Below, piece after piece: positions 37,901 through 49,323 of a DNA stretch of 64,000 nucleotides. Under the pieces are notes generated by a model. The model did no database searches, was not told the DNA's origin, and saw only the letters and a list, made by a program, of their open reading frames with translations. The translations under genes and the position numbers were made by a program. This DNA is from Austropuccinia psidii (taxonomy: Eukaryota > Basidiomycota > Pucciniomycetes > Pucciniales > Sphaerophragmiaceae): contig JALGQZ010000009.1 of NCBI GenBank assembly GCA_023105745.1, positions 5,620,937 to 5,684,936 of the forward strand, in the 5' to 3' direction. Position 1 is the stretch's first letter, and the number at the start of each line of letters is the position of its first letter.

Positions 37901-38234
37901 CCATTCAAATCAGTAAAAGAGTATGAGATTGATTAAAATACATGAAATATTACATCCAGTGGGGTAATCATACTTATCTAGTTCATTAATGAGGGCGAAA
38001 TTTTCATGAGGATCCAAAAACAATTGTTTGAAATTAGCAGTAGAAGCAATAGATGATTTTTCTATCAATAAAACTTTTTGATCTAATTCTCAGAGACTCA
38101 GATACATTCAAAGCTTCCATGAATTGCAATTACTCCATAATATAGGTAAACCATTGAGGTGATGGCTTTTTGTGAGATCGTAAGGCTTGACTGGAAATTA
38201 TTGCAGTATTTCAAGAAGGATATGAGCATTATGA
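34958..38234. other. Decayed DNA, nothing firmly recognised
   Basis: This is AT-rich sequence with short minus-strand open pieces at 36793-36611 and 37256-37032 that look protein-like in composition but match nothing I can name. A faint Copia-like reading of the 37256-37032 piece is not supported by any catalytic motif. Confidence 0.35.
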
Positions 38235-39017
38235 TTAATTATCAAGAGGCTGAATCAGTATAAAAGGGGAGGAATCAGGCTTAAAATGAGAGATTGGTGA
38301 CATAAGGTGGTTTATGAGGATACTGTTTGAAAGAATTGGGGTCTTGAAGAAATAAAGATGTAAAAAATGATTTTTTTGTGTAATATCAATTGATATGAAT
38401 AGAATGAGGGTCCAAGAATAATAATTTGATTTATATATCTTGGAAAATAAGAAAACTTTATACATTTATGTAAGATGATATTGGTAACTTGTGGATATGG
38501 TCAAAGGCTTTTATGATAGAAGGTTTGAGAAATTTATGATTATTAATGAGTAACATTAATAATTGTTTAGTTTTTTCAATTAAAACAAAATTTGGAAAGT
38601 CAAATAGGATCATACTAAAATGTATTGGTGAATTCAACTCCTTTCCAAGGGACTGGTTGTTTAGGTTTCTTTTGTCAAAATCAAAGGTAAACTTATGAGG
38701 AAATCCAAACAAACAGGAAAATTTTTGTAATTATTCAATTCCTTGTATATATTTCTCAAATAGCTTTCTGATTGATTCATAAGCTCCAAGCAGGCAGATA
38801 AATGTTTTTGAAAGGACTTAAAACTAAGTCTAATCAAATCTTCATTAGGCTTAAGGCTCTGGGAGAAACAAATAGAAACTTCCATAGGATCTGTTATGTG
38901 AAGAACTATTTTGAATTCTGTATTTGTATATGAAATAGAAGCTTCTAAAGAAAAACTTGATAACCACATGTTGACCCTCTTTTGTCTCCTTGTGGATTGT
39001 ATAAAAGGGAGGCTCAA
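38235..39017 (-). pseudogene. Unrecognised broken coding region
   Basis: Three minus-strand open pieces follow each other with small overlaps and frame changes: 39017-38661 (118 codons), 38712-38458 (84) and 38465-38235 (76). The first two look like one protein shifted by an indel near 38690. No domain is recognised. It lies head to head with another decayed gene at 39054. It may be ORF1 or gag of an element whose LTR could be the 40240-42060 block. Confidence 0.35.
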
Positions 39018-39053
39018 CTGACTTTGTGACTTATAGCTCCAATCCTTTCTGAT

Positions 39054-40216
39054 ATGGAGTTCTCATCAAGTGAAAGAATCATTTCCATAATTGAATCCAT
39101 CCAAAACTTTCTGATGGTATGCTTTTTTAATTGCAATCATTTTCAACTTAATAAGTCTAATTAGTATCCCAACTAATCTGAAATAGGGAATGGTTGCAAA
39201 ATAGAGGCATTCCATTTTCATTGAGCTTCTTCCAGCACAATATCTGATGAGGTGCCTTTTGGGGCTGAAAGTAAAGTCATTAAAAAGGAACAGTTCTTCA
39301 ACAATTAATCACAAAGAGACCCAATATTAGAAGGCATGTACAAATATGCACATATTCCCCAATATCTACAAGGGAAGTTGCAGGAGGCTAGAGAGCTTCT
39401 GGTTGCTGATATTTACTGTATGTATAATAAAATCAATATTTCATATATTTGACTTTCCACTATAAGAACTTGGGATTACAAATTTAGGAGTAAAATAAGG
39501 AAATAAACTACCTCCTTAATCCCATGTGAAAATTGGTACAGTTGAAAATATTTCTTCAGAAAGGAATTCAAAAGCTTCAAATAATGTAGGGAAAAAGAAA
39601 ATGTGGTGAATTTTTCAATGGGCTCCTGAAGTTTATAATGGGGAATAAGGAGCTATTTCTCCTTCTGCTAATTAAAACAATGACAGGCCTCCAACTAACA
39701 ATAAAAATATTTACCAAGATGAAAATTCCAAGATTGGATATTCCACCAATCATAATGAAAACATGCTGCAAAGTCACAACTTTGGAGGTCAGGAAGAAAT
39801 TAACCTTCCTAAGGCAAATATCAGTATGGAAACTAAAAGCACAGGCACTGATGATGGAATCCTAGTTACTAAAACAAAAATTGACCCATCAGTGGATTCT
39901 GCTACTTGTTAAACAAATCTGAATACAAGTCATTTATGCACAAAAATTATGTTGGAACATGAAAAAAAATCTGATTACACTCTAATGTCACACCATGTAT
40001 TCAAAAAGGCCAGATTGAATAAAACTTCATTAGCTAATCTAAATTATCTTTATGAAACACAAAAAATTTTTTTCAGAGGATGGATTTCCAGAAAATATGC
40101 CATGTGGGATTTGCTACAAGAGTGATTGGGACATTGAGATGAAAGAGTGGCTTGAAGAGCTCCATACGGCTGGTGAAGAGGGCTTCATAAAGTATCTATA
40201 TGAGTTTAAGATTTGA
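39054..40216 (+). pseudogene. Decayed, apparently spliced gene of unknown function
   Basis: The plus strand has consistent protein-like reading from ATG 39054 to TGA 40216, with a few stops and one frameshift. A likely 70-nt intron follows the first exon (39117-39186, donor GTATGC, branch-like CTAATCTG, acceptor AAATAG). The middle part (about 39680-40060) is rich in N, K, S, T, one stop near 39910. After a frame change near 40070 the last 50 codons read an acidic C-terminal piece with CGICYKSDWDIEMKEWLEEL. No family is recognised. It could be a host gene relic or a transposon-carried gene. Confidence 0.4.
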
Positions 40217-40239
40217 CTATGAAGCAATAAGTAAAGATT

Positions 40240-42060
40240 ACTAATATTTTACTTATTGTACTCCGAATGTCCTTATAAATGAAATAAGTAAGATAAAAAA
40301 AATTATAATAATAAAGATTTATTATAATTATGGCATAAAAATAATTATATTATTAAATAAATATATAATATAATATATATTATAAAAGAATAATATAATA
40401 AATAAATAAATAAATATTTGATAATTAATATATTTAAAAGCACTTTAATATTGTTACAAACAAATAATAAAGCCATAAAAAATTGTTTTTTATTAATAAA
40501 AAACAATTAATAACAATAATATTACTAATATTAAAGCTATATATTAATATGAATAAAAGAATTATTAAGAATAATAATAGAGAGAAATTATTATAATAAG
40601 AGAAAATAACCTACTTTGAACACTTAATATAATAATTTGAAAGGCTTCATGCCAAATAATGTAAATACAACTTATTTAAACTGTATTTACAAATAAAATT
40701 ATAAGAAACTACACATATTCTTGATTTTAAGTGGAAATAAGAATTTTAAGAGAATTATAACAAAAACAATTGAAAAATTGGATTAATCATGTCAATATTG
40801 ATGATTAGCTTAATGATTACCTTTGGTCTTTGATAATATGAAAGATTTAGATATAAAGAATAAAGATTTTACCTTTTGATTTAATTGCTTTCTTGAATCT
40901 TTATGGGTCTGAGGGGGAAATAGAGTAAAAGGAGCTCTATTTATAATACATTCCTCCTTCCTAGAGTCCAACAGGCTTCTAGTAGACGTGTACTGATGAT
41001 ATCCATGGGAATGTATTAGTATTTCAAGGTTTAGTGATGATTAAATCATAATTAAACCATCTTATCTCATAATTATGCCATTATTTAGAGTTACAACTAT
41101 AACTCTAAGTTGGATGACATCATAGGCTTGGAAAAAACCTAAGCTTTGTGGATTTTATTAGTTTTAATCATAAACTAATAGTATTCATAAATTTTATCAC
41201 TTATATGACCGTGAAGCTTAATTTAAGATTACAGTGAGTGGTCATAAATGATCACTTTTCAGCTTAAACTTTGATCATTGATACCTCTTACGTTTTCCAC
41301 GCTACAGCCATTAAGAGAGAAAATTCTGATAGCTTGGAATGTAATTATTAAATTTCCAAGAGCATTTAATCACATAATCAAAACTCTATTTTTGATGATT
41401 TTTCTTGTAGCTCATCTTTTCTGTTGAAATTTACTATTTTAAACTTCAAACATTGATTTCAGGGGGTTGTAACTTGAATATTAAGATAAGAAACACATAA
41501 TTATTCACTTATGAACCAGCGGAGCCTGAATATCCACTTTATTTCAAGTTTGGACTACTTTCACAACAAAGTGGTCAACAGCTCTAGCAATTTTGTTCTA
41601 TAAACCTTTGCAAGTTATAACCTTGTTTATAGCTTGTCAAATAAAGTTCATATCTGTATTCTTAAAGTAATTAAGTGGTAATTTTATTTTTTTTAACTCT
41701 CTATCATGTATAGTTTAAGAGATATGAGCTCAAAACCATGAATCTATGCACTAATCATGAAAGTGCATATATTCAGGTTATTTCCTTAAATATTTACTTT
41801 ACAAATATGGCACAAAGATGTTATATGTGTAGTTTCTCATGGGAATCCAATCGTGTACTTTACCTTACATTTTGTTTGATTGGTTCCTGAGTTAAATAAG
41901 ATTTTAGGTCTTTTTCAGGGTATTCTTACTTATTATTCAGTAATTATTGACTTTACAGATATGCCATAAAAATGATATATGTGTATTTTACCATGAGGAA
42001 TATGATGATGTAATTAATTTCCAATTTCCACCAATTAGATTCTAAGGTAATTTAGAGTTT
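40240..42060 (-). repeat. LTR-like AT-rich block with TATA box
   Basis: Minus-strand TATAAATAGAGC at about 40945-40934 is followed by a pyrimidine-rich stretch ending CCCCCTCAG. This resembles the promoter of the family-C LTR (TATAAATAGAGGG then CCCCCTCA, 62975 onward). The 40280-40620 part is almost pure A/T. Two imperfect direct repeats about 165 bp apart (near 41795-41880 and 41950-42030; shared CTTTACA-ATATG--A) lie at the far end. TG/CA ends and a partner LTR were not found. Confidence 0.3.
40938..40945 (-). promoter_or_regulatory. TATA box in LTR-like block
   Basis: TATAAATA on the minus strand, with the GAG-CTCC context seen in the family-C LTR promoter. Confidence 0.35.
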
Positions 42061-42326
42061 ATGCATATTTATAGCATTTTCACTGGCTTTGAGATAATTA
42101 TTAAGAGTATAATTATTATAAAGTTTTCTTGTGACCTTTTTTGGATATGTGGCCATATTTCAAAGTCTCACAATGTGTAATATAGGTAATGGTTGTTATG
42201 TTTAGGGGCTTAGATATGTTTTCACCAAAATCTGAAAAGCCCTTACTCAATGAGATGATTTGGAACATGCTCTTATTTCAAAATCACACATAAATACCAG
42301 AAAGTATACCAAAAGGCCTCCCTTCA

Positions 42327-43170
42327 TTGTATCTATTTGTGAAAAAGCTATTTCAACCAAGTGAACATAAAAAAAAGAAAGTGGAAAATATTTTATTTGA
42401 AGCCATTGCAATTTATATTTATGATCAGAAACCTCTGGTTAAACTCAATCTTCCCAATTCCATTTCCAGTGGTCCTTGGTCTGTTGAATATAGTTCCATG
42501 CAATATTTGAGCTTATGCTTGAGTGTTGAAAAGGTTCTGCTAGCTCCACTACTAAATGAAATTAGTGAAGGTACTATTATTACCCCAACAGGCATTTTGA
42601 CACCTACTTTTACTGGCTTGGATGATAATATTATCCAGCTAATTCTTTCATTTGATTGGGTCTGGGCTCATACTAAGGTTTATTTCAAGACTACTCAGTA
42701 GATTGGAACCCAATTGGTCAAGTGGGAACCAGATCCTTTGCAAGCTTTGGTGAGAATTAAAGATCAAATGAGGGCTGGAAGCCAATGCTAAAATCTTATT
42801 TAAGCATTTTTGAAGGGGTGTTTGTGGACTTCTGGTGTGTTCAGCTGATTACTGAATTGGTTCATCCAAAGGAACCCTCAATCTTCTGGAAATGACATCA
42901 ATTCTCAAGAGAAAATACTCCTTCCAAGTTGAAGGTATTTAAAAACTCACAAATAAGCATATATGTGAGATCCTTTATAAAAATGCTTTTTAAAGTGGTT
43001 CTCACCCCCCAATTCTCCAAATAAACTTCTGCCTTGCAGAATATTTAGCTTTAGAGTTTAGTGAAGCAGGGCAAAAAAAAACCCTTCCAGGTCTAATTTA
43101 ATAATTAACTTACCTAAACATTTTGGTATTGACAAGGTCATTCATGATGTGCAAAATCCCCTTTGGACAA
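42327..43170 (+). pseudogene. Unrecognised decayed coding region
   Basis: A 124-codon open piece (42327-42701) is followed by plainly protein-like sequence in shifting frames to about 43170. Examples are a WEPDPLQAL string just after its stop and INSQEKILLPS near 42895. This is one gene broken by nonsense mutations and indels. I recognise no domain. Its repeat-rich setting suggests a transposon protein of rust genomes, but that is inference. Confidence 0.4.
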
Positions 43171-43557
43171 TATTACTTATTATGACCTGTCTCTTGAAAT
43201 GCATTACTATTAAGTAAAAAATATGTTTACTGTTAAGAGCCACAAATTCAAACAGCTTTATGAAAAAAAATGATGAGATTGACCAGCAAGTTTTTGTCAC
43301 CTGAGTCAAACAGTTGTGTCCTGTACAAACTAATGACTTTGAAAATCTTTTTTCCAAAAGTATCATAATGTGAATTTAGTTCAAAAATTGAAATAAATGA
43401 GAGAAATGACTTCAGGTATGTTCTTTGAAGCCTGACCCCACAGAGCCTACCTCATCCACAAAGAAAGAATGGATTGGCTTTGGTTCTGAAAAGCTATTGT
43501 CACAAACCACCCAGGTTCCCAGAAGTGAAAATGAAACCTCTCAACCATCTTGAAAGG

Positions 43558-43804
43558 TGTCAGGGTGACTCCATGATATAGGTTTACAATAAAAATAAAA
43601 GGTATGAATATGAATCTGACACAAAAATAATGATGATAATTTAATGAGAAGATGGTTTAAAAAGTGATATACTAAAGAGTTGAGTGATGGTGAGTACTAA
43701 TGCTAGCCCTGGGTGCAGTGTTTACCTGATGGTCCAGAATAATTACAATTATAATTTTACCTGTTTAATTCTAAGGGTACCACTTCTTTTAAGAAGACAT
43801 ACCA
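43558..43804 (-). repeat. Old family-B LTR, left fragment
   Basis: It starts TGTCAGGGTGAC at 43558. Its alignment to the solo LTR at 24471 and to the reverse complement of 57531-57280 includes GATGGTGAG and CTGGGTGCAG near 43690. It is interrupted at 43805 by the family-C element and continues at 63867. Confidence 0.7.
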
Positions 43805-45916
43805 TGTTTTGTTATTCAATTCTGGTTTGGGCCATCTTCAAGCACAATGAGGGTGAAAATTTCAAAATATCAAATTTAAATGGTCAATTTAGGATATCTC
43901 AGCTCAAAAGACACTTTCATGATAACATAAGGTAAATAGTAACATGGATAGTATTTAATAAAGGAAGAGTGTACCATTTATCATAGAAATAGCCTAAATA
44001 TCTCATAATTCAATGAATAAAAGGTTTATTAAATTGTATTGAATCATACAAAATAACTTACATATACGCTTTAAAAGACAAATGATACAGTTCAATACAG
44101 ACAGAAAACACAAAGTTACATATAAAAGGTAGGAATATAGCATTATATCCACCCTAAACCCACCACTAATATTTGATTACTCAGCATTACAATCACCAAA
44201 ATAAATTCTATGTAATAAGATGAGCTAAAAAAGTATGAATGCACATCCATGGTATAAAAAGATAGAATTTAATCAAACTTTAAGTAACTTCATGCATAGA
44301 AAGCTCCATAGAGGCTTCAAAGAATTCCAAGAATTCCCAAAAATAATACAAAAAAATGAAGGAAGAATTGTACTAAATCAACTTATATCCAAGTTAACAC
44401 CAAATAAAGTTTAATCAGATTACATAAGCAAAATAATAAAAAATGGTGCAATAATCAAGTCATATGACAACATCCAACACAATAATCACCAGAAAAAACA
44501 CCTCAGATTACATAATCACTCAGGAAATGATGCAATATACCAAACATATGGTGCCATATCTTGATCCAGTGACAAAATCTCAAAATTACTAACCAGAAAG
44601 ATTAGCTCAAGGCTGTGGATAATAATATTAAGGTTTAATTCAATAAAAATAAAGTTTCAAAATATAGTGCAATATACAAAGCATATGGTGCCATATCTTG
44701 ATCCAATGACACCATCTCCAAATTACTCATCAGTAAAATTAACTCAATTCTGTGCATAAAAATAGACAAAGCTCAGAATGACTCAATATTTTAAACATAT
44801 GGTGCAATATCTTTATCAAATGACACCTTTTCAAAAACACTCACCAGCTACAATACCTCAAGGTAAAATGTTTCTCTAAGTCCCCTGTTTTTGAGTGCCT
44901 CTATGGAGGGCCCAAAGAATAAAAATAGAGGGCCTCTCTCCCTCATTTTCCACCATTCTCATGGAAGCATTTCCCCAATAAATGAAAGTCTATTCCTCAA
45001 TATAGAGGATACTTTCATCCCTATTCTAGTAGGATAACTAGCAAAATAAGATTATTAATCTCAGCAGCAAAGGACAGAAGAAAATATTAGTAGTCATGAA
45101 TTATTAATAAAAGAGGATAATATTCAATAAATAGTATTATCATAATAAATCTTAGTAGTCAGAGAGATTATTGACAAGAGAAATTATTTACAGTATTAAT
45201 GAAAGAGTTTGATATTGAATGAATAGTATTATAAGAAGAAATATAATTAGTAGTCATAAAGTACTGCTCAAAGAAGCTATTATTATTAGAATAAACCTTA
45301 ATAGCTATCGTATAATTATCATTATTAAATGCTGAATCTATCAAGGAATATATATTCCTATCAGATAGATACTATTAGATTTCTTTTTCATAAGATCCCT
45401 TATAAAATAAACTAAGAAATATAAAGCCCAACCCTTCTATTATTAAAGAAGAATATTATAGTATTATCTCCAGTATATTTTATATATAATATTATTAATG
45501 AGCTTTATAATTAATATCATTAACCTAAAGATATAATTCAACACATATGATTTAAAATATCATACATCTTCATTATTATATCTTATCAATACTTAAATTT
45601 ATATCTAAATATTACCTATAACCTATAAAATAGTGGTACTAAGCCATATATATATATATAGTAATAATAAAAATTATTTATCTAATAAGTGGGTAGGTCT
45701 GACAGAGACTTCTGAAAGTATTATCTAGTTTTAAAGCCATAGTTTTAAATATTGATTTGTGATCCATATAGGGAGATTATTTAGTATATTCAGAGGGGCA
45801 GCTAATACACCTTAGTACCATTGGGTACAGTTCAATTCAGCAATTCAAAAGTGTTAAACTGTGATTTCCCCCTCAAAGACTTCCTTATCCAATCCCACAG
45901 TACAAGGATTTAAACA
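43805..45916 (+). repeat. 5' LTR of family C (about 2112 bp)
   Basis: This aligns along its length with 61901-63866. It starts TGTTTTG and ends TTAAACA, directly before ACTGGTGTCCCAACAGTGGC. It contains three imperfect tandem units near 44528, 44663 and 44778 (core CATATGGTGCCATATC). The TATA region near 44920 reads AATAAAAATAGAGGG, damaged relative to the 3' LTR. About 45030-45660 is very rich in ATTATTA-type sequence. Confidence 0.8.
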
Positions 45917-45936
45917 ACTGGTGTCCCAACAGTGGC
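45917..45936 (+). other. Primer-binding region of family C
   Basis: ACTGGTGTCCCAACAGTGGC follows the LTR end directly. The TGGTGTC start is typical of primer-binding sites, and it differs from the GGGGGCC type of families A and B. Confidence 0.5.
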
Positions 45937-46428
45937 TAACCAGCTACTACAACCCTCAAATAATAATAAAATAATCATCCAAAAAAAGAAATATTAAAGT
46001 CAAATAGTCAAACAAAAAAATGAATTGATAATAATATTAATAATAATAAAGCTTAACCAAGCTTTAATCAGAAAGTAGAACCAATACAAAACAATAACCA
46101 TAATCATAATGAAAATCTTCTATTCAATCATACCATTATTATTACTCTATCAAAGGAAACAGGACACCTGTAAATCAAACACACACAGATCACAGACTAC
46201 TGATTTCAACCCCAAGAACAGAGAAGAATGAGAAAGTTTTTCTTCAAGCTTATTCAAGAATAAAAGAAGAAAGAATATTCTAAAATGGAAATTTAAGGAA
46301 TAGTTTATCAAGTAGACATCAAGAAGCCATTGACATCTGATTTACCACCCTTTCCTGAAGATACTGTTTAAGAAAAGTATCCAGAGGAAAGTAATGAAGA
46401 GGATCAAACTGTACAGATAAAAAGCTTT

Positions 46429-48410
46429 ATGAAGCAAATGAAGGACTTATTGTTATCCCAAAGTAAAAAAAGGAAAGAAAAACAGTCAAACACCTTTACC
46501 CCTGGAGGTAGTCCAATTGAATCCACATCACCAAGACATGTCAGACCTGAAGAGTCACCAATATAACCAACACCTGTTCCTAGAGAAATCTCTACCCCAG
46601 TAACAGAAAAAAGGGCACAGAATGTTTCAAGAAGAGTATTTGTATCCAAAACAACTCACCCAAGCCCATTAAAGCAACAATTATCCAGAGCAATAAGACC
46701 CATAGTCAAATTAAAGGCCAAGGATCATAAACTTTGGCTTTAAGGCAAAGAAGCAGAAAGATTAATTAAAAAAGTAGAAAGTACAACTGAAATTGAAGGT
46801 ACCAGTGGAAGAGACATAGCAAGAAAAATAGTATTTTGGACAAGAGATAAAGAAATAAGCTACCATATTGAAGGAATTCCTGGATATGAGTGTGTTAACT
46901 TGGAGAAACTGGAGATTTATATGATACAAAAGTGGGGAGAAGTTGAACCTGGAAGAATATACAGGATTTCCTCAATAAATTCCCTTTTTTAGAGAACACA
47001 GCAGAGAGGTGGAAGTAGTAATATTACTAAGTATAGGAAGTTCATTATATAATATGAATAATTAATCACATATTCCAGAAGAAATGGATACATTGAAGGG
47101 GAACTTAACCACAAACAGGAAATTCTGTATAACCTTTCCCTAGAAGTTCAAGGTTCAATTCACAAAGAAATGATAAAAGATAAAGTGATGGTTCAAGCCA
47201 GAGATGGTGGATATATCATAAAACAATTTACTGTTTTAAAAGAATAAATTGAATAATATTTGCAAGCCAATTTCTTAATTCAAGGAAAAGAATTTTCCAA
47301 ACAAGAATTCAAGATTAAACCAAAAGAGAACATTAGATTTGAAGAAGATACCTTAGGGGAGGTCTTACAACAGGTTAAGGAGCCTTCCAAAAAAATCAGT
47401 AAACCAAGTAAGGCACAACCTAAAAAGGAAATTTTCAAGGAGAAAGACCCACTGAAAGAAGTATTAGATCATCTTAAAGGGATAACAAAGTACTATAAAC
47501 CACAAAATCAAAGTTACAGGGCCTTTAATCAAAATTACAGGCAAAGTGATAACTTAACACCAGTTTCTTCAATTCATAAACCTTATCAACCTGCACAATT
47601 ATCTACAAGGCCTGTAATGAGATGTCATTATTTCTTTGAAAATATACATAAATTAGAAAGATGTTCATATTTCAATGAATATATGGAGAGACGAATTGTG
47701 AGGATAAAAGTAAATTCCTTCCTTTTTCCAAATTTCCAAAGAATACCATATGAAATCTCAGTATTTCCCAGGGAATTAGTCAGAGAATTTGCAAAGGAAC
47801 AGGAAGAACTCATGAAAAAATAAATGGAAAAACTAGGTACAGATTCAAAGCCAAAGATAGAAGAACCAACTATTATAGATTCAAAGAATGAAGAGGCTAA
47901 AACAGCCATAGCTAAGATTGAAGATTGGGGAAATTGGCAACCACCTATCATATTTTCAGTCAATGATACTTTTTAAAGCAATTAGGGGCTAATAAACACT
48001 AAAAAAAGATCTAAAAGACAAGAAAATCCCATTCAAGAAAATATAAGATCAAATTCAAATGAGGTGGAAAAACCTACATGGAGCATATATTGAGGATGAT
48101 AAAAAAACAGAAAACAAGACAATTATCCCAAGAAAATACAAGAAACCTCATGTCCAATATGAAGAGGCAGGACTTGTTAAGAGAATCCAAAAATGATAAC
48201 ACTGAAACTATCACAGAACCAACTCAAATTGAACAAGAGAAAAAGGATATAAAGGAAGAGAAGAAAGATATCCAGAAAATTATGACCCAAATTATAAAGA
48301 AAGTCTTAGAACAGAAGATTAACCTCACCTTGGAGCAAATCTTGGACATATCATCTCAATTTATCAATCAATTACAAAATTTTTCAGATGAAGGAAATAA
48401 TTCAATAAAT
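46429..48410 (+). pseudogene. Gag of family C, decayed
   Basis: The reading frame can be followed with several stops (near 46565, 46740, 46990, 47050, 47250, 47821) and a frame change near 48070. Pieces: a basic N-terminus (46429-46740), a mid region with RDIARKIVFWTRDKEI (46810), the open part 47257-47820, and a lysine/glutamate-rich C-terminal helix (48078-48410). A zinc knuckle near 47624 reads CHYFFENIHKLERC, where the second Cys is Phe, so it is broken. The frame stops where the family-B LTR begins, and protease continues at 57560 beyond that insertion. Confidence 0.75.
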
Positions 48411-49278
48411 GTGCAAAAATCTTGTACATGAGATCACTTTGCCCTATTTAATGATACCCATATCAAATGAGGTACCATCGTGTATAGCACATACAGGGAT
48501 ACAAACCAAACCAACTTTGAGGTTGATAGCTCAAGAATTGACAAATTCATGGCTGTTTTAAGGTCAGTTTCTCACTGCTGTCATATACAGCCTTACCATG
48601 GGATAATATCCCATAACCATGAATATGAGGTGTCAAATAGATGAAGAAGCTTGTTTTTACTTCAATACCTCATATGTCAGTCAAAACTGGGGTCCCATAC
48701 AGTTTCTGTACAGCATTCTACGCGTCATACACATCAGAATCAGGCTGTGAGGTCCCCAGATGAAAATTTTCACCCTGTATTGGTGAAAACTGCCCAGATG
48801 TGGTTTCAAAACCACATCTGAGCCCAATACAGGCTATACAGGATTTTTGAAAACCACAAGCCAGTCCTAGAGAGTGAAAAAATCTTCACTTCCTCTATGT
48901 GGAAAGGCCTAGCACCCTTTCCACCCCATTTCAGGATAAAAAGGAGGCTTTTCACAGCCAGAATTGTCTCCTCATCCTGCTCTTGAATACCCTATGTAGT
49001 AAAATGTCTAAAACAGTTTTACTATTGGGTAATAAATCAGGTATAATTATAATTTTAATTATTGTAGATCTTATTATAATAATCCAGCCGGTAAGACTGC
49101 ACCCAAGGTTCTCAATAGCGCTCACCACCACTATTTTTTAATAGTAGAACCCTTCAATTATATTATATATCATTATTTTACTCAAACACCCTTATTCTAA
49201 GTCATTCTTTACGTGTCACAGTCAAAGTTCTAGTTGTAAATAGCCTAATTACTACTTCAACATAGACTCCATCTGACA
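48411..49278 (+). repeat. 5' LTR of the family-B element, 5'-truncated
   Basis: It matches 56663-57531 along its length and ends CTGACA at 49278. The first 569 bp present in the 3' LTR (56094-56662) and in the solo LTR are missing here. It begins directly after gag C sequence, at TG-like GTGCAAAAATC. Confidence 0.85.
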
Positions 49279-49298
49279 TTTTGGGGGCCTGGCCATGT
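49279..49298 (+). other. Primer-binding region of family B
   Basis: TTTTGGGGGCCTGGCC follows the LTR end and shares TTTGGGGGCC with family A. An ATG at 49294 opens a two-codon reading frame only. Confidence 0.5.
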
Positions 49299-49323
49299 TT
49301 TAAACCTTTTTTGGACCCTTATA

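Noticed and set aside
48899..49141. 80-codon ORF found in both family-B LTRs (also 57152-57394)
   Set aside because: It lies in LTR DNA, its sequence follows the repeat rather than protein-type constraint, and the solo LTR does not keep it.
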